DNA from: Ectocarpus siliculosus | Lineage: Eukaryota; Sar; Phaeophyceae; Ectocarpales; Ectocarpaceae | Length of the DNA: 64,000 nucleotides | NCBI GenBank assembly: GCA_000310025.1 | Contig: FN649742.1 | Span: 5,177,772 to 5,241,771, forward strand | Direction: 5' to 3' | In this document: one piece after another, positions 18,394-30,610 of the stretch | Position numbering within the stretch: the stretch's first letter is position 1 | Layout: the number at the start of each line of letters is the position of its first letter | Translations under genes and position numbers: made by a program | The notes under the pieces: model-generated | Seen by the model: only the letters and a program-made list of their open reading frames with translations | What the model was told of the DNA's origin: nothing | Databases searched by the model: none

Positions 18394-20116
18394 ACATGAA
18401 CCTCTCAGCTCCTTGCAGCACCGCCGCATGCCAGGGTACTCCCACTTCCACCTTCGCGGCTTCCGTCAACTCTAATTTCTACACTTTCTGGGATTCCGAA
18501 ACAACGTAGATCCGTTTTCGTAGATCCGTGGTCGGCCCTGAATGCCTTCAGGTCGTCGAGCACACACTTCGGCCAGTTCTGTTCGTGCCCCCCCCTACAT
18601 CGTGTCTCCCCCCCCACCAGTTCGCCGAGCATCAGTCGTTTCGGGAGTCGCCCGTCCGGCTGCCTTGCCAATGCTTCCGCGAACAGTAGGCGTCGTTGTC
18701 GGATCGTGGCTTCAACACTCTGACATCCGACACTGAGGCGTAGGAAAGCTGCCGGTAGGTGTCTTTCTTGCGCTTGTACCCGATAGCTCGAAGGAACAGT
18801 CGGCGGTGTATCGACCGCAGCGTTTGGTAGTGGCCGCTGAGTGGTGACCATGTCATATGGCCGTACAGCAGTGCCTCCATCGCCTCCGCCTGGAGCAGGC
18901 GGATCTTGAGTCGGAATGGCGCTTTCGGTCTGTCGAAGAGCTCCCGGCCATATCGCCCTGTAGTTGTTACAGTTGGACCGGCCACCCTTCTTGTACAACA
19001 CCTTGACGGTTGCATCCTTCCACTCTTGTGGAATATCTCCTCCGTTTCACACCTTTACGAGGATGGTACGGAGGTGTCTCAGGACGAAGGGTTCACCGTC
19101 ATTGATCTTGAGCAACTCGGTAGGGAGGGAGTCATGACCGGGTGCCTTCCAGTTCTTCCGGCCTTTCGTTGCCCGTTCCACCTCCTCGAGTTCTGGCACC
19201 TCTCCCAACCGTTGACTGTCACGTGTCGCTGGCCGCTGCGTCACTCGTTCGATGATGTCTGGATTCAGGGTAGGTGATTTAGTGTTGAGTAGGGTGCTGA
19301 AGAATCTCGCCCACCGCTGGAGGATGTCGTCCCTGTCCCGGAGCAACACGCCGTTCCCATCCGCGACGAACTGCTGTCCCCCCCCTTGTCTCCCCCTGAG
19401 GCCCACTGATCTCTTGACGTGTTGGTGCAGTCCTCTCATGTCGCGTTCTTTGTAGATTGCTTCGAGTTCAGTCACATATCCGTCCAGGTGGGAATAAATG
19501 CCCGTTTCGACTGCTGTAGCCACTCCCTTACACGCTGCTTTGAGAACCCTCCACGTTGCTGAGTTCCAATTGCCCCTCGTCGCTCGGCACGCTTCCCGCC
19601 ATTTGGTAAGGGCCTCGTCCAACGCTGCTCTCGTCTCTGGGGTCTCACACCACTCCTGCGTGCGGCGTCTCCACGGTTCCTCCCTTTAGGGTCGTCCGCG
19701 CTCCTTCGAAGAGACCATTGGTAAAGTCGGTCGCCAATTCCGCGGCGGTGGTTGTTCGCTTGTCCAGTCGTGTGTCGAGGTTGAGGAGGAACCGATTAGT
19801 TGCCGCACACCGTGCTGTTTCGAACTGCAATTCCCGTCGGCTGAAATGCTTCTATTTCGGTTTAGTCCGGACTGCACGGTTGTGGGCAAGCCTGCCACCG
19901 AGGTTGACGGAAACTACTACCATATTGTGGTCTGAGTCTGCTTTGACTGGGCAAACAGGCTGGGGGATGACAACCACGTTAGACATTCGGTCGTGATGTT
20001 CCTGCCTTGTCAGGATATAGTCAAGGCGCTTGCAATCGTTTCCCGACACACCGTTGTATGTGTGCCATATTCCCCCCTTGTGTGTCTCAAAGAACTTGTT
20101 CGTGAGACCTAGCCTT
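18394..20116 (-). mobile_element. LINE copy 2, truncated at both ends and lacking the RT core
   Basis: Collinear with LINE copy 1 from its C-terminal domain (copy-1 position ~3738) to within the endonuclease (copy-1 ~6376). An internal deletion joins ...GGCCATATCGCC to CTGTAGTTGTTACAG at about 18958, removing the equivalent of copy-1 4329-5218, i.e. the RT from YRGISLL through YADD. The retained parts read WKDATVKVLYKKGGRSNCNNY, the ancestral continuity lost in copy 1. Additional lesions occur in the endonuclease part (for example around 19684 and 19852). Flanks show no target duplication. Confidence 0.85.
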
Positions 20117-21770
20117 TGAACCCCTCCAAATGCAATCGGTCGTTTTTCTCTCCCAGTGCTGAAAGGTTGGCACTGGTTTAGAGGTTCCAGAAGAAATTCG
20201 GGAGCTTGTCGCCGTAATAGAACACTCTGAAGATGAAGTCAGGCAAGGTGTCCGAGAAACGATTGCTCATGCCACCAGCTTGAAGATATGAAAACCGAGA
20301 CCATCAGGCACTGAGGCACTCTGTGGTTTTGCCTTGTTCACCGTCTGTTTGATGAACTTGATTTACAACGGTTCGTCAGCTCCGGCGATGGAGTCGATAT
20401 TATGCGTACCTTCAATATCTTCGTTGGGGTAGAGGTTGCGGAGATGCTCCAGCGTGGCGTTGTTGCCCCATGAAGGTGCTGGGGAGATTCTGGCACTAGC
20501 AGCTTTAGGGATGCCTCCATTTTCAAACGGTTGCCCCACATGTTACATGCGACGAAGTGGGTGCATGGCTGCTCTAGCGTAAGGATCCAGGAGGACACAA
20601 ACTGAGTGTGTGTGTATGTTCGCCCCATCGATTTCTGGCGCCAGCCAGTCTACACGCCTTGCGGTGAATACATCTGACGTATCACAGCCGGGGTCACGCA
20701 AGAGGAAGGTCACACACGAGCTTTTGTGATCATAGGTGTTTGTTTTATTTAGTGCCCACTTTTCCTTCCCTGTTCGTGGTGTGCGCATGCTAATTGACCA
20801 GTCTAAGTTTGTGGCCATGACTGTAATTCAGTTGCAACGCAAATCAAAGTGACGTCATCCCCAATAGAGAAAGAATCTACGCTCAACATTTGCTGCAGTG
20901 ATGGTGTGCGCCCCACACTGCCAACAAAATGGCAACGGCCGGCTTGAGGTTTTGATCCGCTCTACCAAATCTCAATTCCGCTCCTGGAACAGGGCTTTCA
21001 TGCTGACGGACGGCCGTCACCAACCAATGAATTGCATCACCGAGCAGTCTGTTCTTCGACTTTCTCGGCTACACTTTGTAGCCAATCTATGGGATATATT
21101 TCCAGCAAACTGTAGGTGAAAGCGATCTAGGTCGTAAGTCCCACACTCGGTTTCACAGTCGACGAGGGAAAGGGATGGCTGAATCCTTCTCGCGAAAAAA
21201 ACTACATAAGGCAAGCACCGCATGGGGAGAGGTGGGGCAATCACACAAAACAAGAATGAAAAAAGCTCTTTTGTGACCCCGGCTGATCCGTGAGGTACAT
21301 ACACCGAAACGTCTGTGAAGGCGGCGCCAGAATAGATGGTACGAACACACACATACATATCGGACATCATTGCCGGCCACACATGTTGCATTCTCGGCCC
21401 GCCCGGGCCCCTTCTGTCTCTTTCCTTCCCTCAACACCTTCGCCGTTCCCCTTTACACGAGCAATTAAGTCAAATTGAACTAGATCCGGCGGGAACTGCA
21501 ACTCCTTTATAAACAGGGGATATAGCCATAGCATCCCCCCCCTCAGCAAGGAGCTGCCTACGCCCCTTCTGTTCAGTCTATCCGAAGCAGGCGTCCGCAC
21601 GTGTGCTGCGGAATTAGAATCAATCAAGATAAAGACAACCACCAACAAGTGAGTCATCATCAGGGTCTTCGGGGATTGCTACGGGTGTGAACCTTAACAA
21701 TACCAAGTTTCGACGGACCAATTGGACGACGTGCGACCAGTCCTTGTGATAAGGAATTAGTTATGTTCGC
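20117..21770. other. Gene-less stretch
   Basis: No family recognised on either strand. Minus-strand frames at 20818-20543 and about 20530-20350 (reading GIPKAASARISPAPSWGNN) have some protein-like texture and could be transposon remnant, but nothing supports a call. Confidence 0.35.
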
Positions 21771-22379
21771 AGTCAATTTAAATTTTGTCAGCCCCATAAA
21801 GGAATTTAACTCTGTCGATCATGAGAAATTGCGCGAAAAACAAGGCAAAGAATACGGCGAGTAAGTCCAATGCATTTTAGACGCCAAAGCACCGCTACCA
21901 GAGAACCAAACGGCAACGACACTGTCGTAATATATACGACACAAGAGGTTTACTATTGAAATCGTATCTGTCGGGATACCTACGAAAACGAAGCACTTTT
22001 AGTGATCAACTTGTAGCCCCACATGACCTCACCAGTTTGGTGATGCATACCATGATCACGTTCATTCAGGTGGACACCTCGCATTTCGTCCCACGTACGA
22101 AAAAATGCGATAAAAACATTGGTGGCAGTCAATGGACCGTGACATTCGGACTGGGTGCTTTGAATACCGGGCCTGTCAACGAAGAAAGACATCCCACCAC
22201 CGTCCAAAACTGCCAACAGGTCACGTACCTGTACAGCAGCCATTTGAAAGAATATCAGCTGACTTGGTCGAGTACAAATCACTCAATATCAGCAGTCGGA
22301 GTTAGATATTCATACGTGTTGTCCATGATGGATCAGTTGATGCGTTATTCTCACACCAGTTCCAAACAAAACTTCTGGT

Positions 22380-23025
22380 AGCACGAGTAATCATCGATCG
22401 GACTATCAGTATCTTTGGCCCGCCGGAAATGCTGCACCCTGATCACGGCACTGAATTCGAAAACAAGATAATCTACACACAAGTCTGGGCTACAAGAAAA
22501 TACGCACGACGCCGTATCGTCCGCACGGAAATTCGGTATCCGAGCGTGTGCATTCAACGATACATTCCATGCTCGCAATCCACAGCTCCATGGATCGTGT
22601 GAAAACTGAGCGAACTCCCGCCAATGGTTCAACTTGCGTACAAAATGCCATTTTATAAAACATGAGACAGCGTTTCTTGATGTTTGTTAGCTAACCACGG
22701 TCACCTGTAGATGTAGTTCTCGGAATTGCACACCTAGAATCAACTGCAGATACCGAGATCTTTTCTCAAAAAACACGAGACAATCTACACATCGATTTCG
22801 AACTAGAGCGACGAAACCTCACGGAATGTGCAGAGAAGCAAGTTCGGAACAACCAGAAGTAACCGCAGTACCCCATCTTCAAACCAGGATTCAGATGCCG
22901 AAGCTGTTCGTACCCTCACGAGGACCGTATACAATCTGCTCACAACTGTCCCTGGTTGTGTATATAGGGTGAAGCGAGTCAATCAAACACGAGAAGTATC
23001 CGTGCACCTTGCCTATCTAAAACAG
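22380..23025 (+). pseudogene. Decayed gypsy integrase
   Basis: Fragments in successive frames follow the order of a gypsy integrase: FGPPEMLHPDHGTEFENK (second catalytic Asp, DHGTEF), LGYKKIRTTPYRPHGNSVSE (third catalytic Glu in the NSVSER helix) and MVQLAYKMPFYKT. From 22925 come NLLTTVPGCVYRVKRVNQT and VSVHLAYLKQ, the usual end of the C-terminal domain. Frameshifts and stops occur every 50-100 bases. SINE-like copy 2 abuts its end at 23026. Confidence 0.75.
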
Positions 23026-23160
23026 TTGTTGTTGTCACATTAAAAAAAAAAAAAACCGTTCCGATCTCTCTCTACCCAGTACCTTCGTATGTCCGTACTG
23101 ATCCAACACTCGACGCGGTCGATTCCCGTGGTCACAGATTAACTTACCCTTAAAAGGTAC
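23026..23160 (-). mobile_element. SINE-like element, copy 2
   Basis: Over 100 bases nearly identical to copy 1 (for example TACCTTCGTATGTCCGTACT and CGATTCCCGTGGTCACAG). The tail reads TTGTTGTTGTCACATT followed by an A run, and the 5' end (right side) stops at AAAAGGTAC as in copy 1. Confidence 0.75.
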
Positions 23161-23519
23161 CATGAAAGCGAAAAACCACCAGCACCACAGTTTGAAACCT
23201 GGCACATTGTTTCCTTGGGAAACAAATTCCCTTACCTGCTCTGACAGCAAACGACGAAAATCAACAGAAAATTGAAAGATATGTCATACCGAAAGTGTTA
23301 GGGCATCGAAGTGGTCAAGGCCGAAAGGTCCGCACAACAATCGATATCGTCTAAGACTGAAAGGATAAGGTCCTGAATCAGATCTGATGTATCGTGCGGA
23401 CGAAGTGCCACAACAATGTCATGAAATGATTTCCGCATACCGATCAAATCCCCCCTTGCTCGCTGCCTCGGCAAGGCTTTTGCTTAGGCGTGGACCATAG
23501 CGAGGGGGGGGAGGTGTAC

Positions 23520-23865
23520 TCATGGTCGTGCATGCTGTAGTCGTTAGACGATTGACCTCGCATCCCTACAAAGCCGGGACGGAGCACGACGGGTTCTCAC
23601 CGGACCAGGCTCTCACATCACCAAGCCCGAAGCGCCGTGAGGCAATCCGCGAGTCGCATGAAGGGTGCGTTGCATCCTGCTAAATAAGGGTGTTCGGCAT
23701 CTTGTGCTTACTTCCTTGCGTACGGATGACAGCTGCGTATAATTTAATATATTTTCTGGTGCTTTCACTTCCAGAGACAGTTACCAGCACTGTGTAACTG
23801 CCTCGAGGGTGCTCGACCATTTGAAGTAACACAACGTGGTGCGATTATCCCCTTTGCGCGGAGTG
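23520..23865 (+). mobile_element. tRNA-like SINE candidate, copy 1
   Basis: Direct partner of 29390-29722 over about 340 bases. The first ~90 bases resemble a tRNA: a D-arm-like TGTAGTCGTTAGACGATTG (A-box region), an anticodon-arm-sized segment, then GACGGGTTCTCACC, which fits a T-arm/B-box start (GGTTC). Spacing between the two boxes is about 50 nt. The rest (TGTTCGGCATCTTGTGCTTAC ... ACTGCCTCGAGG) is a unique body. A tRNA-derived SINE is the best explanation; the B-box is imperfect. Confidence 0.55.
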
Positions 23866-25844
23866 AGGGTCCTCAACCCCGCACACCATAATCTACTCGA
23901 CCACCATTCATGGAAGGGGAAGTATTACAAGCAAGCAAGGCTAGACTCACCCTCATGGGACCCGATCCCGTGAGGCGTGCGTAGTGGTGGAGTTGGGTGG
24001 GCACTGGTGGGCCAGGTACAAAAGTGCACATGCGCGGTCCTTTTTGGCCGTCGGAGTAATGCCCATGTAATTATTGTGCGCGGAGGCAGACGCCATCAGA
24101 AAGGTGAACGGGACTATGTACACGGCCCTCGGTTGCTAGAGGGAGCTGTGATGGCTCAGTGACCTGGCTTTGCCATCGAAGGTGGTGACGACCAGTAGAT
24201 TTGGCTGGTTGACCCCTTCCGCACGAAAATATTTCACACCAAGAACCCTAAGTGCAACGAGGGTGAAAGCGAGGAACCGACTGGGAAGGACATTAACGAG
24301 AGCATGTACGGACGGAGCGGGTCGAGTGTGGTCGTACTAGGACTGATGGCCACAGCTGCACCGGAGCGGTAGCATCGGAGCAGCAGCACCGGAGCAGCAT
24401 CAACGGAACATGCGGGCGAGCACCAGCACCGGAACATGCGGGCGACATCGACCCGTGGTGTACGGACAAATATTTCATGTCGTCAATTATTTTCGGTTTT
24501 TCCTGAATATCGGTGTTGGGTGTGTGTGATGACGTCACTGGTTTTGTAGAGAGACGCGGCAGAGATGGCGTGGATACCCCGGGTGGCTTATTGTGTATCT
24601 GCATCGTGGAAGACCCTTCAATGTGGAACGATTCCTAGTCAATGTCGATGTCTACACTGCTGTGCCTAACACAGACGATCTGAAAAGGCTCGGGTGATTG
24701 TCACTTGCAACGATGGCTTTGGTTGGTTGTTCTTTTTCACCGTCCGCGGGCAAATTGTGACAACACTTCAGACAGCAGCTTCGTGCCCCAACTTCTTGTC
24801 CTATGCTTAATCCTTTTGGGTCTACAGGCGTCCTGACAGATCATTGATTGATCACTTGCAAATGCAGGTGTTATTGCATGCCATGGAGGTGCCGCCCTGT
24901 ATCCCTCCACGCCAGGTGTTGACAAGTCCATAGATAGGTGTGTCTTTGTAATTCGCATCAATCACCCGATGAACAATAAAGACGTTAGCGCCAGCGGGTA
25001 ATATCAAGGTTCATGGAACGGCCAAAATTCGAAAAATGCAAACTGCTCTACTTGTGAATGCCACCATGAACTTCTCCCCATATTCTTTGAGAGAGACACA
25101 CATCAATAGCTCCACATACATGCCTTCGCCCGAATCTAGCCACTAAAGCAAGACAGGACAGCGAAAAGGGGCATTTCACGGCCAAGCAGGCCAGGATATC
25201 GTGGTATACTGGATATCCTCCAAATTCAAAAATCGTTCAATGCCAACATCCAGCAGTCATCGTGTCAGCAGCTAGATAGTATCACAGCAGCAGCAGTATT
25301 AGACGAGTCCAACATACAGTAGTAGCACATACACTATCATCATAGTCCCACACATACGCTCGCCCGAACCTAGAGAGCCACTGATGCAAAGGTAGGTGGG
25401 TGCTGGTGGGTACCTGCGTACTTGTGGGAATTTGTGGGAAAATCACAGGAGCTGTAGTGAGCCGGCAGGACTCACATTGGGGAGGGGACAGAGAAGTACA
25501 GAATACAAGAACCAGCGATGGCCTCTCACTGATCAATTCCACTCATCATTTGAATACACTGAAAATAAAGTAGTGTAGGCGGCTTGACGATTGATCGTTT
25601 CGAGGTCTACAAGCCTAACCTGCCCTACCGGCCGCACCTCTATGAACCTGTCTGTGCCCACCGTCCTGTCGCGGGCTGCTGTCATGGCCTATGGCTGGAG
25701 ATAGCTGTTCGTCTACAGAAGTAAACTCTGTCTCTTTCTGCTGTACTGTCTCTCTCTCCCACACTTTATCTTCCCTTTTAAAAAGATAAAGAGCTAGACC
25801 CAAAGGGGTTAATATGGTGTTATTGTACAGACAGCCAACCTTAC
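23866..25844. other. Gene-less stretch with a short minisatellite
   Basis: No coding region recognised. Between about 24355 and 24450 an imperfect 15-base motif (AGCAGCACCGGAGC, CAACGGAACATGCGGGCGAG) repeats 5-6 times. Confidence 0.45.
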
Positions 25845-26215
25845 CCTTGTCCGCGAGAGTTTCTTGCGTGTTCTCGAGCGATCCAGGTGCGTCGATTCAT
25901 AGCGCGCGATGATGGGGCACGTTGTGTGGGGCGAGCTCGCGTGTTTAGGACGATGTGCCGGACTAGCATTTGCTTGAGACCTCTTGCTAATCCAACTAGG
26001 TCTGAGTGATTTGTTCTTGTGGCAGGACTCTTCCATTGAGTTTTGCGAACTGGACAGATGCAGAACTCAAATTTCATGTGCACTTATTCGTCGTTTCTGG
26101 ATGTCATGGTATTTTTTAGACCGATTACTGCTGATAGATGTGTTGAGATTTGGATTGTTCGTTCGAAAAACACCAGGGGTGACGCATGCCGAATCTCTAC
26201 AAAAGGTTTGGCGTG
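25845..26215 (-). repeat. Dispersed inverted repeat, copy 2 (partner 17640-18000)
   Basis: Reverse-complement relative of the 17.64-kb block, with matching landmarks GGGGCGAGCTCGCGTG and AGGGGTGACGCATGCCGAATC. Some overlapping frames are open for up to 140 codons but differ in composition from real proteins. Confidence 0.7.
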
Positions 26216-27379
26216 TGATACGGCAAACATATTTACCACATATTGACGACTTTGCGCTTATCTTTGTGCTTGTGTTATGGCGGCTGCGCGCAGAATCTAC
26301 ACAAAATACTATAATGGGCCGTGACTGTTCGATGGTTACGGCGCTAGGGGTCTGGGGGCTATATTCAGGAATCGAAGTATCGAACACTTCCCTGTTTGCC
26401 CTCTAGAGTGATCGAAGAGGCGGCGGATATGCCGCATCTACGAAGAAGAGGACAACTTCAACTTGTCCCTTCGCGACACGTTCTCACGAACGTTGTCAAC
26501 AACCACCGGTGTTTATTAAACACCCCCAATGTGGATGAAAGTTAATAAAGCCCGTTAAAGTGCATATATCACCCGTCAACCCGCTAACAACATGTCTATC
26601 ACATGCCTCACTATGCATGTTAACATGAGCGAACGGGTGATTACCGTGTGGGCCGTTTGTGAGTAAATGACGGTCGACTTCGGCACGACGGCCGTCAGCA
26701 AGCTGCTACATTGCTGCCAGATACCGTACGAGAAGTGGAGACCATCATGGGAGAGACACGTGATCCAGGTAAGCGCCCTGCCCCTCCCACCTTGCCCACA
26801 CTGATCCCAGCCCCGAGGAATACGGTCTACGCACGAACACTACTCAGCTACGAAAGGTAAGAGAAGTCTACTTTGTATGAGCGCTTTCCTTTTTAGTTGT
26901 TTTAACACTTGATAAACACTCCATGACGACTTTGCTGCTTCGTCTTGGCGTGCCTGCTGTGCCGGAGTACATTTCTTCCTTCATGATTTTTAGATCATGC
27001 TCGACGCCACGTCGAATAGCCTTAGCGTTGTTGGTGTATTGGCAGCTTACCCTGACACAGGTGTTTTGAGGCTGGCGAAATATCTACTGCGGCTGGCTAC
27101 GTATTGTGGAGAGTACTCCCGTCTGGTGGACGTTTTACATCGATGATGAGGGCGTTCGTGATGGTACATAACATTGCTGGTCAACGTTCCGTTGGTTACT
27201 TTTGGGACTTGACATTTGTGTGAGGTTTCCATCTGTTTTTGCGTACGCGGTTGTTATGCTTGTTGTTGCTTAGGCGATTTGACCGTTCATAGCGAATTAT
27301 CATTCAATACTTGCTACGCTTGTCCGGGTGTTTGACTTGTAGTCAGAGCCCAGTTTGTCTACTAAGAAGTAGCGAGCGC
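26216..27379. other. Gene-less stretch
   Basis: I see nothing beyond short random frames. Short imperfect palindromic text occurs near 26590-26650 (GTTAACATG...). Confidence 0.4.
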
Positions 27380-27600
27380 TTTGGGGCGTTGTGGACGGGC
27401 TTTGCTAGGAGCCCAAATATGGTAGTTGGAGATGTTGATGGTACCCCCTCGTTGTCCCATCCGGGGGGCCTCCGTTGATGTCTGCATATAATAATACTCT
27501 TCCTTCTTGTGTTCCCTCTACCCCTTCTATGGGAGCTTAGGGGCCTAGCCTCCTCCCTCACACCCTGGGGAGGCTGCCCTAGCGGGTCAACGTAGGGAAT
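27380..27600 (+). repeat. Dispersed repeat, copy 2 (partner 13655-13872)
   Basis: GGTAGTTGGAGATGTTGATG, GGTACCCCCTCGTTGTCCC, GGGGCCTAGCCTCC and CACCCTGGGGAGGCTGCCCT are complements of the 13.65-kb copy. The sequence continues rightward into AATATGGCTCTCTTATCCATA, matching 11850-11880. Confidence 0.8.
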
Positions 27601-27684
27601 ATGGCTCTCTTATCCATAGAGGCTATGCGGAGGTTAGGATATGGAGATTCAGGAAGCAGAGACACACATACATAAAGAGTAGGA

Positions 27685-28196
27685 TCAGAAGGATATGTGA
27701 TAATCCTTTTCCCGGGGTCCATGACTCTTGCGATTCCCAACAGCTGCGAATGGTTGATGAATCTTTAGGAGGATAGGGAAATGAGTCCACGAAGGCTCGC
27801 CCACTCTCCGCACCACCTTAGACTTGACTGAGTTCGCTTGGTCACGCTTGGCATTCCTCGCCACATCGCACCAAAGGAAATAGCCAGCCTCCGGTGGCAG
27901 ATAGGTCATAGCCACCACACTCCGGACTCTCCACTCACCCAGAGGGCTCCATATGTACGATTTATCGTACAAAAGGAAGAAGAGGTGTCTATTTTGTTTT
28001 TCAGCTTTGTAGTGAGACAAGTCGTTTGTATTTCAGTAAACAACATTGTGAAGAATCCGCAATGCGTCTCTGCAAATTGAGAGAAACAGGCGTGTGTAGG
28101 CTCAATTTTCGTTTTCACATAAAGGAGGTTGTGGTCAGTGGCCAACGTGAATAGTCTGTGGGAGGTAGATGTGGTTGCCCGACCAAAGAATCCCAT
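27685..28196 (-). pseudogene. Possible gypsy RNase H / linker relic
   Basis: Minus-strand fragments read LATDHNLLYV (compare the TDHxNLxY motif near the end of gypsy RNase H), then after frameshifts YIWSPLGEWRVRS and YFLWCDVARNAKRDQ, where these elements have a linker of the type 'SP....FVWP...EI...Q'. The match is short and decayed. An unrelated origin is possible. Confidence 0.35.
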
Positions 28197-28679
28197 TGTT
28201 GTGGGGTTAGACTCGTAGCGATCCCTGGAGACCCTGATGAAAACTCACTTGTTTATTATTCTCTTGGAACAGTAGTGCTTGCTGTTGCCTTGCTCTCCAA
28301 GGTAGACTGAGCACAGAGGGGGAGGACATGTTTCCCTCTAACAGGGACCGCAAAGGCCCTGTGCCCTGTTTGCTTCATTGATATCGTAGCTTGCTTCGGG
28401 CAACCGTGCTGGTCCTCTAAAGGATTTTCGAATTTTGTTTTACGGTGGTGTAGAAAGCGTGAAGAAAGCAGTGAAGGGATGAAGGTTCCCACAAAAAAAG
28501 TACCAGTAGTGTGACAAATGTTGTTGCATCCTTACGACGACGGTTTGGGAAAGAAAACGCGTTAAGTGTAGCCTATAGTCCCTCAGTCTGATGTAGAGGG
28601 ACTAGGTGAGGAAAAGATTTTCTGTACTGCATGCAAAACTACGCGAATTGGGTTGTTATGAAAGAGGAGGACAACAGAT
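28197..28679. other. Gene-less stretch
   Basis: Only short frames; nothing recognised. Confidence 0.35.
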
Positions 28680-28840
28680 GTGACAACCCGCATGCCTTGG
28701 ATTAAGGGATCGCGCGTATATCACGTCTTCGCACGTGTGTATCCAAGAGTGCAAGCCTGTTCGCGAAGAGAGATGCATGAGCACGCCAGCACAAATCGTT
28801 CCTTCCATCCCTCTGTGCGTGTGCGTATGTACAGGAACAT
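28680..28840 (+). repeat. Duplicated block, copy 1 (partner 30920-31085)
   Basis: GACAACC(C/G)GCATGCCT(T/A)GGA, CACGTCTTCGCACGTGTGT(A)TCCA and CACAAATCGTTCCTTCCATCC recur in the same orientation 2.24 kb downstream with scattered substitutions and small indels. No open frame is shared. Confidence 0.8.
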
Positions 28841-29389
28841 GCAAGGCGTCCCTCCGGAGTGGGGTAAAGAGAGCACCGCGGCACGGGGTGATGCAACATG
28901 CATAAAGCAAACGAAGATTACAATATAGAGTTCACACTGTTCGTTCCTTCCACACTCCGCATTTGCCATGGTTCTTTCTGATGCTGCGTCTCCCACCGCC
29001 GCGGATTCATCCAGGCCGCCAAACGACTTGAAGTTCGTCAGAACCGTATTGTCGCCCAGGAAACACTCACACACACCCTCGCCACAAGCGGGCGGAGAAG
29101 CGTTGTATTCGCGCGTTTAGCATGCAAACAGTATGTTGTAGGGCAGTGACCGTGTAGCATCATGGTGTGTGTCGCATATTCCGGAGAAAAGAAGAGGCCA
29201 CATGGATGTGGACGGGCTTTTTGTGAAGGTGGGACGGATCGAATGCCACAGACAGGAGTAGCGCGCGCGTGTGTGTGTTTTTCAAGCAAAGAAAGATGGA
29301 TACACTTAAGCAGACACAGCCAAACTAACACGCATGTACGTACTGTGCACCCACCACGACGGGGGGAGAACAAATAAAAATAGACGGGT
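28841..29389. other. Gene-less stretch between repeats
   Basis: No gene recognised. Short GT-rich runs occur (TGTGTGTG near 29265). Confidence 0.35.
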
Positions 29390-29722
29390 TCTCATAGTCG
29401 TGCATGCCGTAGTCGTTAGACCATTGACCTCGCATCTCTACAAAGCCGGGACGGAGCACGCCGGGTTCTCACCGGACCAGGCTCTAACATCACCAAACGC
29501 GAAGCACCGTGAGGTATTCGGCGAGTCACATGAAGGATGCGCTGCATCCTGCTAAGGGTGTTCGGCATCTTGTGCTTACTTCCTTGCGTGCGGATGACAG
29601 CTGCGTATGAGTTTATTTTTTTCTTGTGCTCTCACTTCCAGAGACAGTTATAAGCACTGTGTAACTGCCTCGAGGAAGCTCGACCATTTAAACACGACGT
29701 GGTGCGATCATTCCCCTTGCGC
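29390..29722 (+). mobile_element. tRNA-like SINE candidate, copy 2
   Basis: Same landmarks as copy 1: CCGTAGTCGTTAGACCATTG, ACAAAGCCGGGACGGAGCACG, CGGGTTCTCACCGGACCAGG, GGGTGTTCGGCATCTTGTG, and an end near CCCCTTGCGCGGA. Indels distinguish the copies (for example AAATAAGGG against AAGGG), as expected for independent old insertions. Confidence 0.55.
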
Positions 29723-30544
29723 GGATTTTAGACGGGTGAACGGAAAAAAACATTCCGAAATGAACTCACGTCCGCAGCGACCTGTGTGCAGAACAATTAT
29801 TTCTACACTGTTCTACGTTCATACAACGTCATTCTATGTTCGATCCAACGTTCCAACTTTGTGCAAGCTGTGCTGCTGCGGGTCGTTGGTGCTTGTTAGC
29901 AAAAGAATGTACCACAGCACCACATCGCTTGTTTGCCTGTGCCTCACGAAGGGTGAGAGCCAGGGAGAAGGTGTAATAATGCAATATGAGCAGTCAAGAC
30001 CCGAGAAGCAATATAAGACAGCAGCAGCAGCACAACGGCACAAATGTGGGAGTCAATGGCAACAACAGTAGAAAGGAGAAAACCAACAAACAGGCGGCGG
30101 GTGTTGTTCTGAGTTGAAGAGAGGGCCAATGCGACCGACCGACTCACAGCTAACCTCGCACCATCAATCAGCCGCGCTTTAGCCACAACGGCGTCGCACC
30201 TCTTAGATTGCTATAGTACTTGAATGGCCTACCCACTGTACTAAGCGGTTCAGACCTTTCTCGCGGGCGGGCGTGTTTGTTGTGTTCCTCCAGCGTTCGC
30301 AACCACGAGTACAGACGTGTGCGTGTTCGAAACTGCTGTAATACGGAGACCTGTGACCAAGTAAGGTGTCCTTCGCTGTTCTACCCGCTATTGCTGTGCT
30401 AGAAAAATAAAAAAGAATGTTACAGCTGCTTCAAAGAACATGAAAGACTCTCCACGTCGAAAAGCCGCCTGGAAACGGAAGGGAAAATAACACCCGAACA
30501 GCCTCCACTGCTAACGACCGGCCAAGACAAATGTGTAACTGATT
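29723..30544. other. Gene-less stretch
   Basis: A 154-codon plus-strand frame crosses the SINE end here but shows no family resemblance. Nothing else noted. Confidence 0.35.
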
Positions 30545-30610
30545 GTAATGTTTCCCTCGAAACGCGGAGATAGAATAGTCTATCGCGGGGCACACGTACG
30601 TGTCGTTCCG
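30545..30610 (+). repeat. Short duplicated block (partner 31085-31135)
   Basis: AATGTTTCCCTCGAAACGCG, then ATAGTCTAT(C/T)GCGGGGCACAC, present twice in direct orientation 0.54 kb apart. The second copy follows directly on the 30920-31085 block. Confidence 0.85.
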
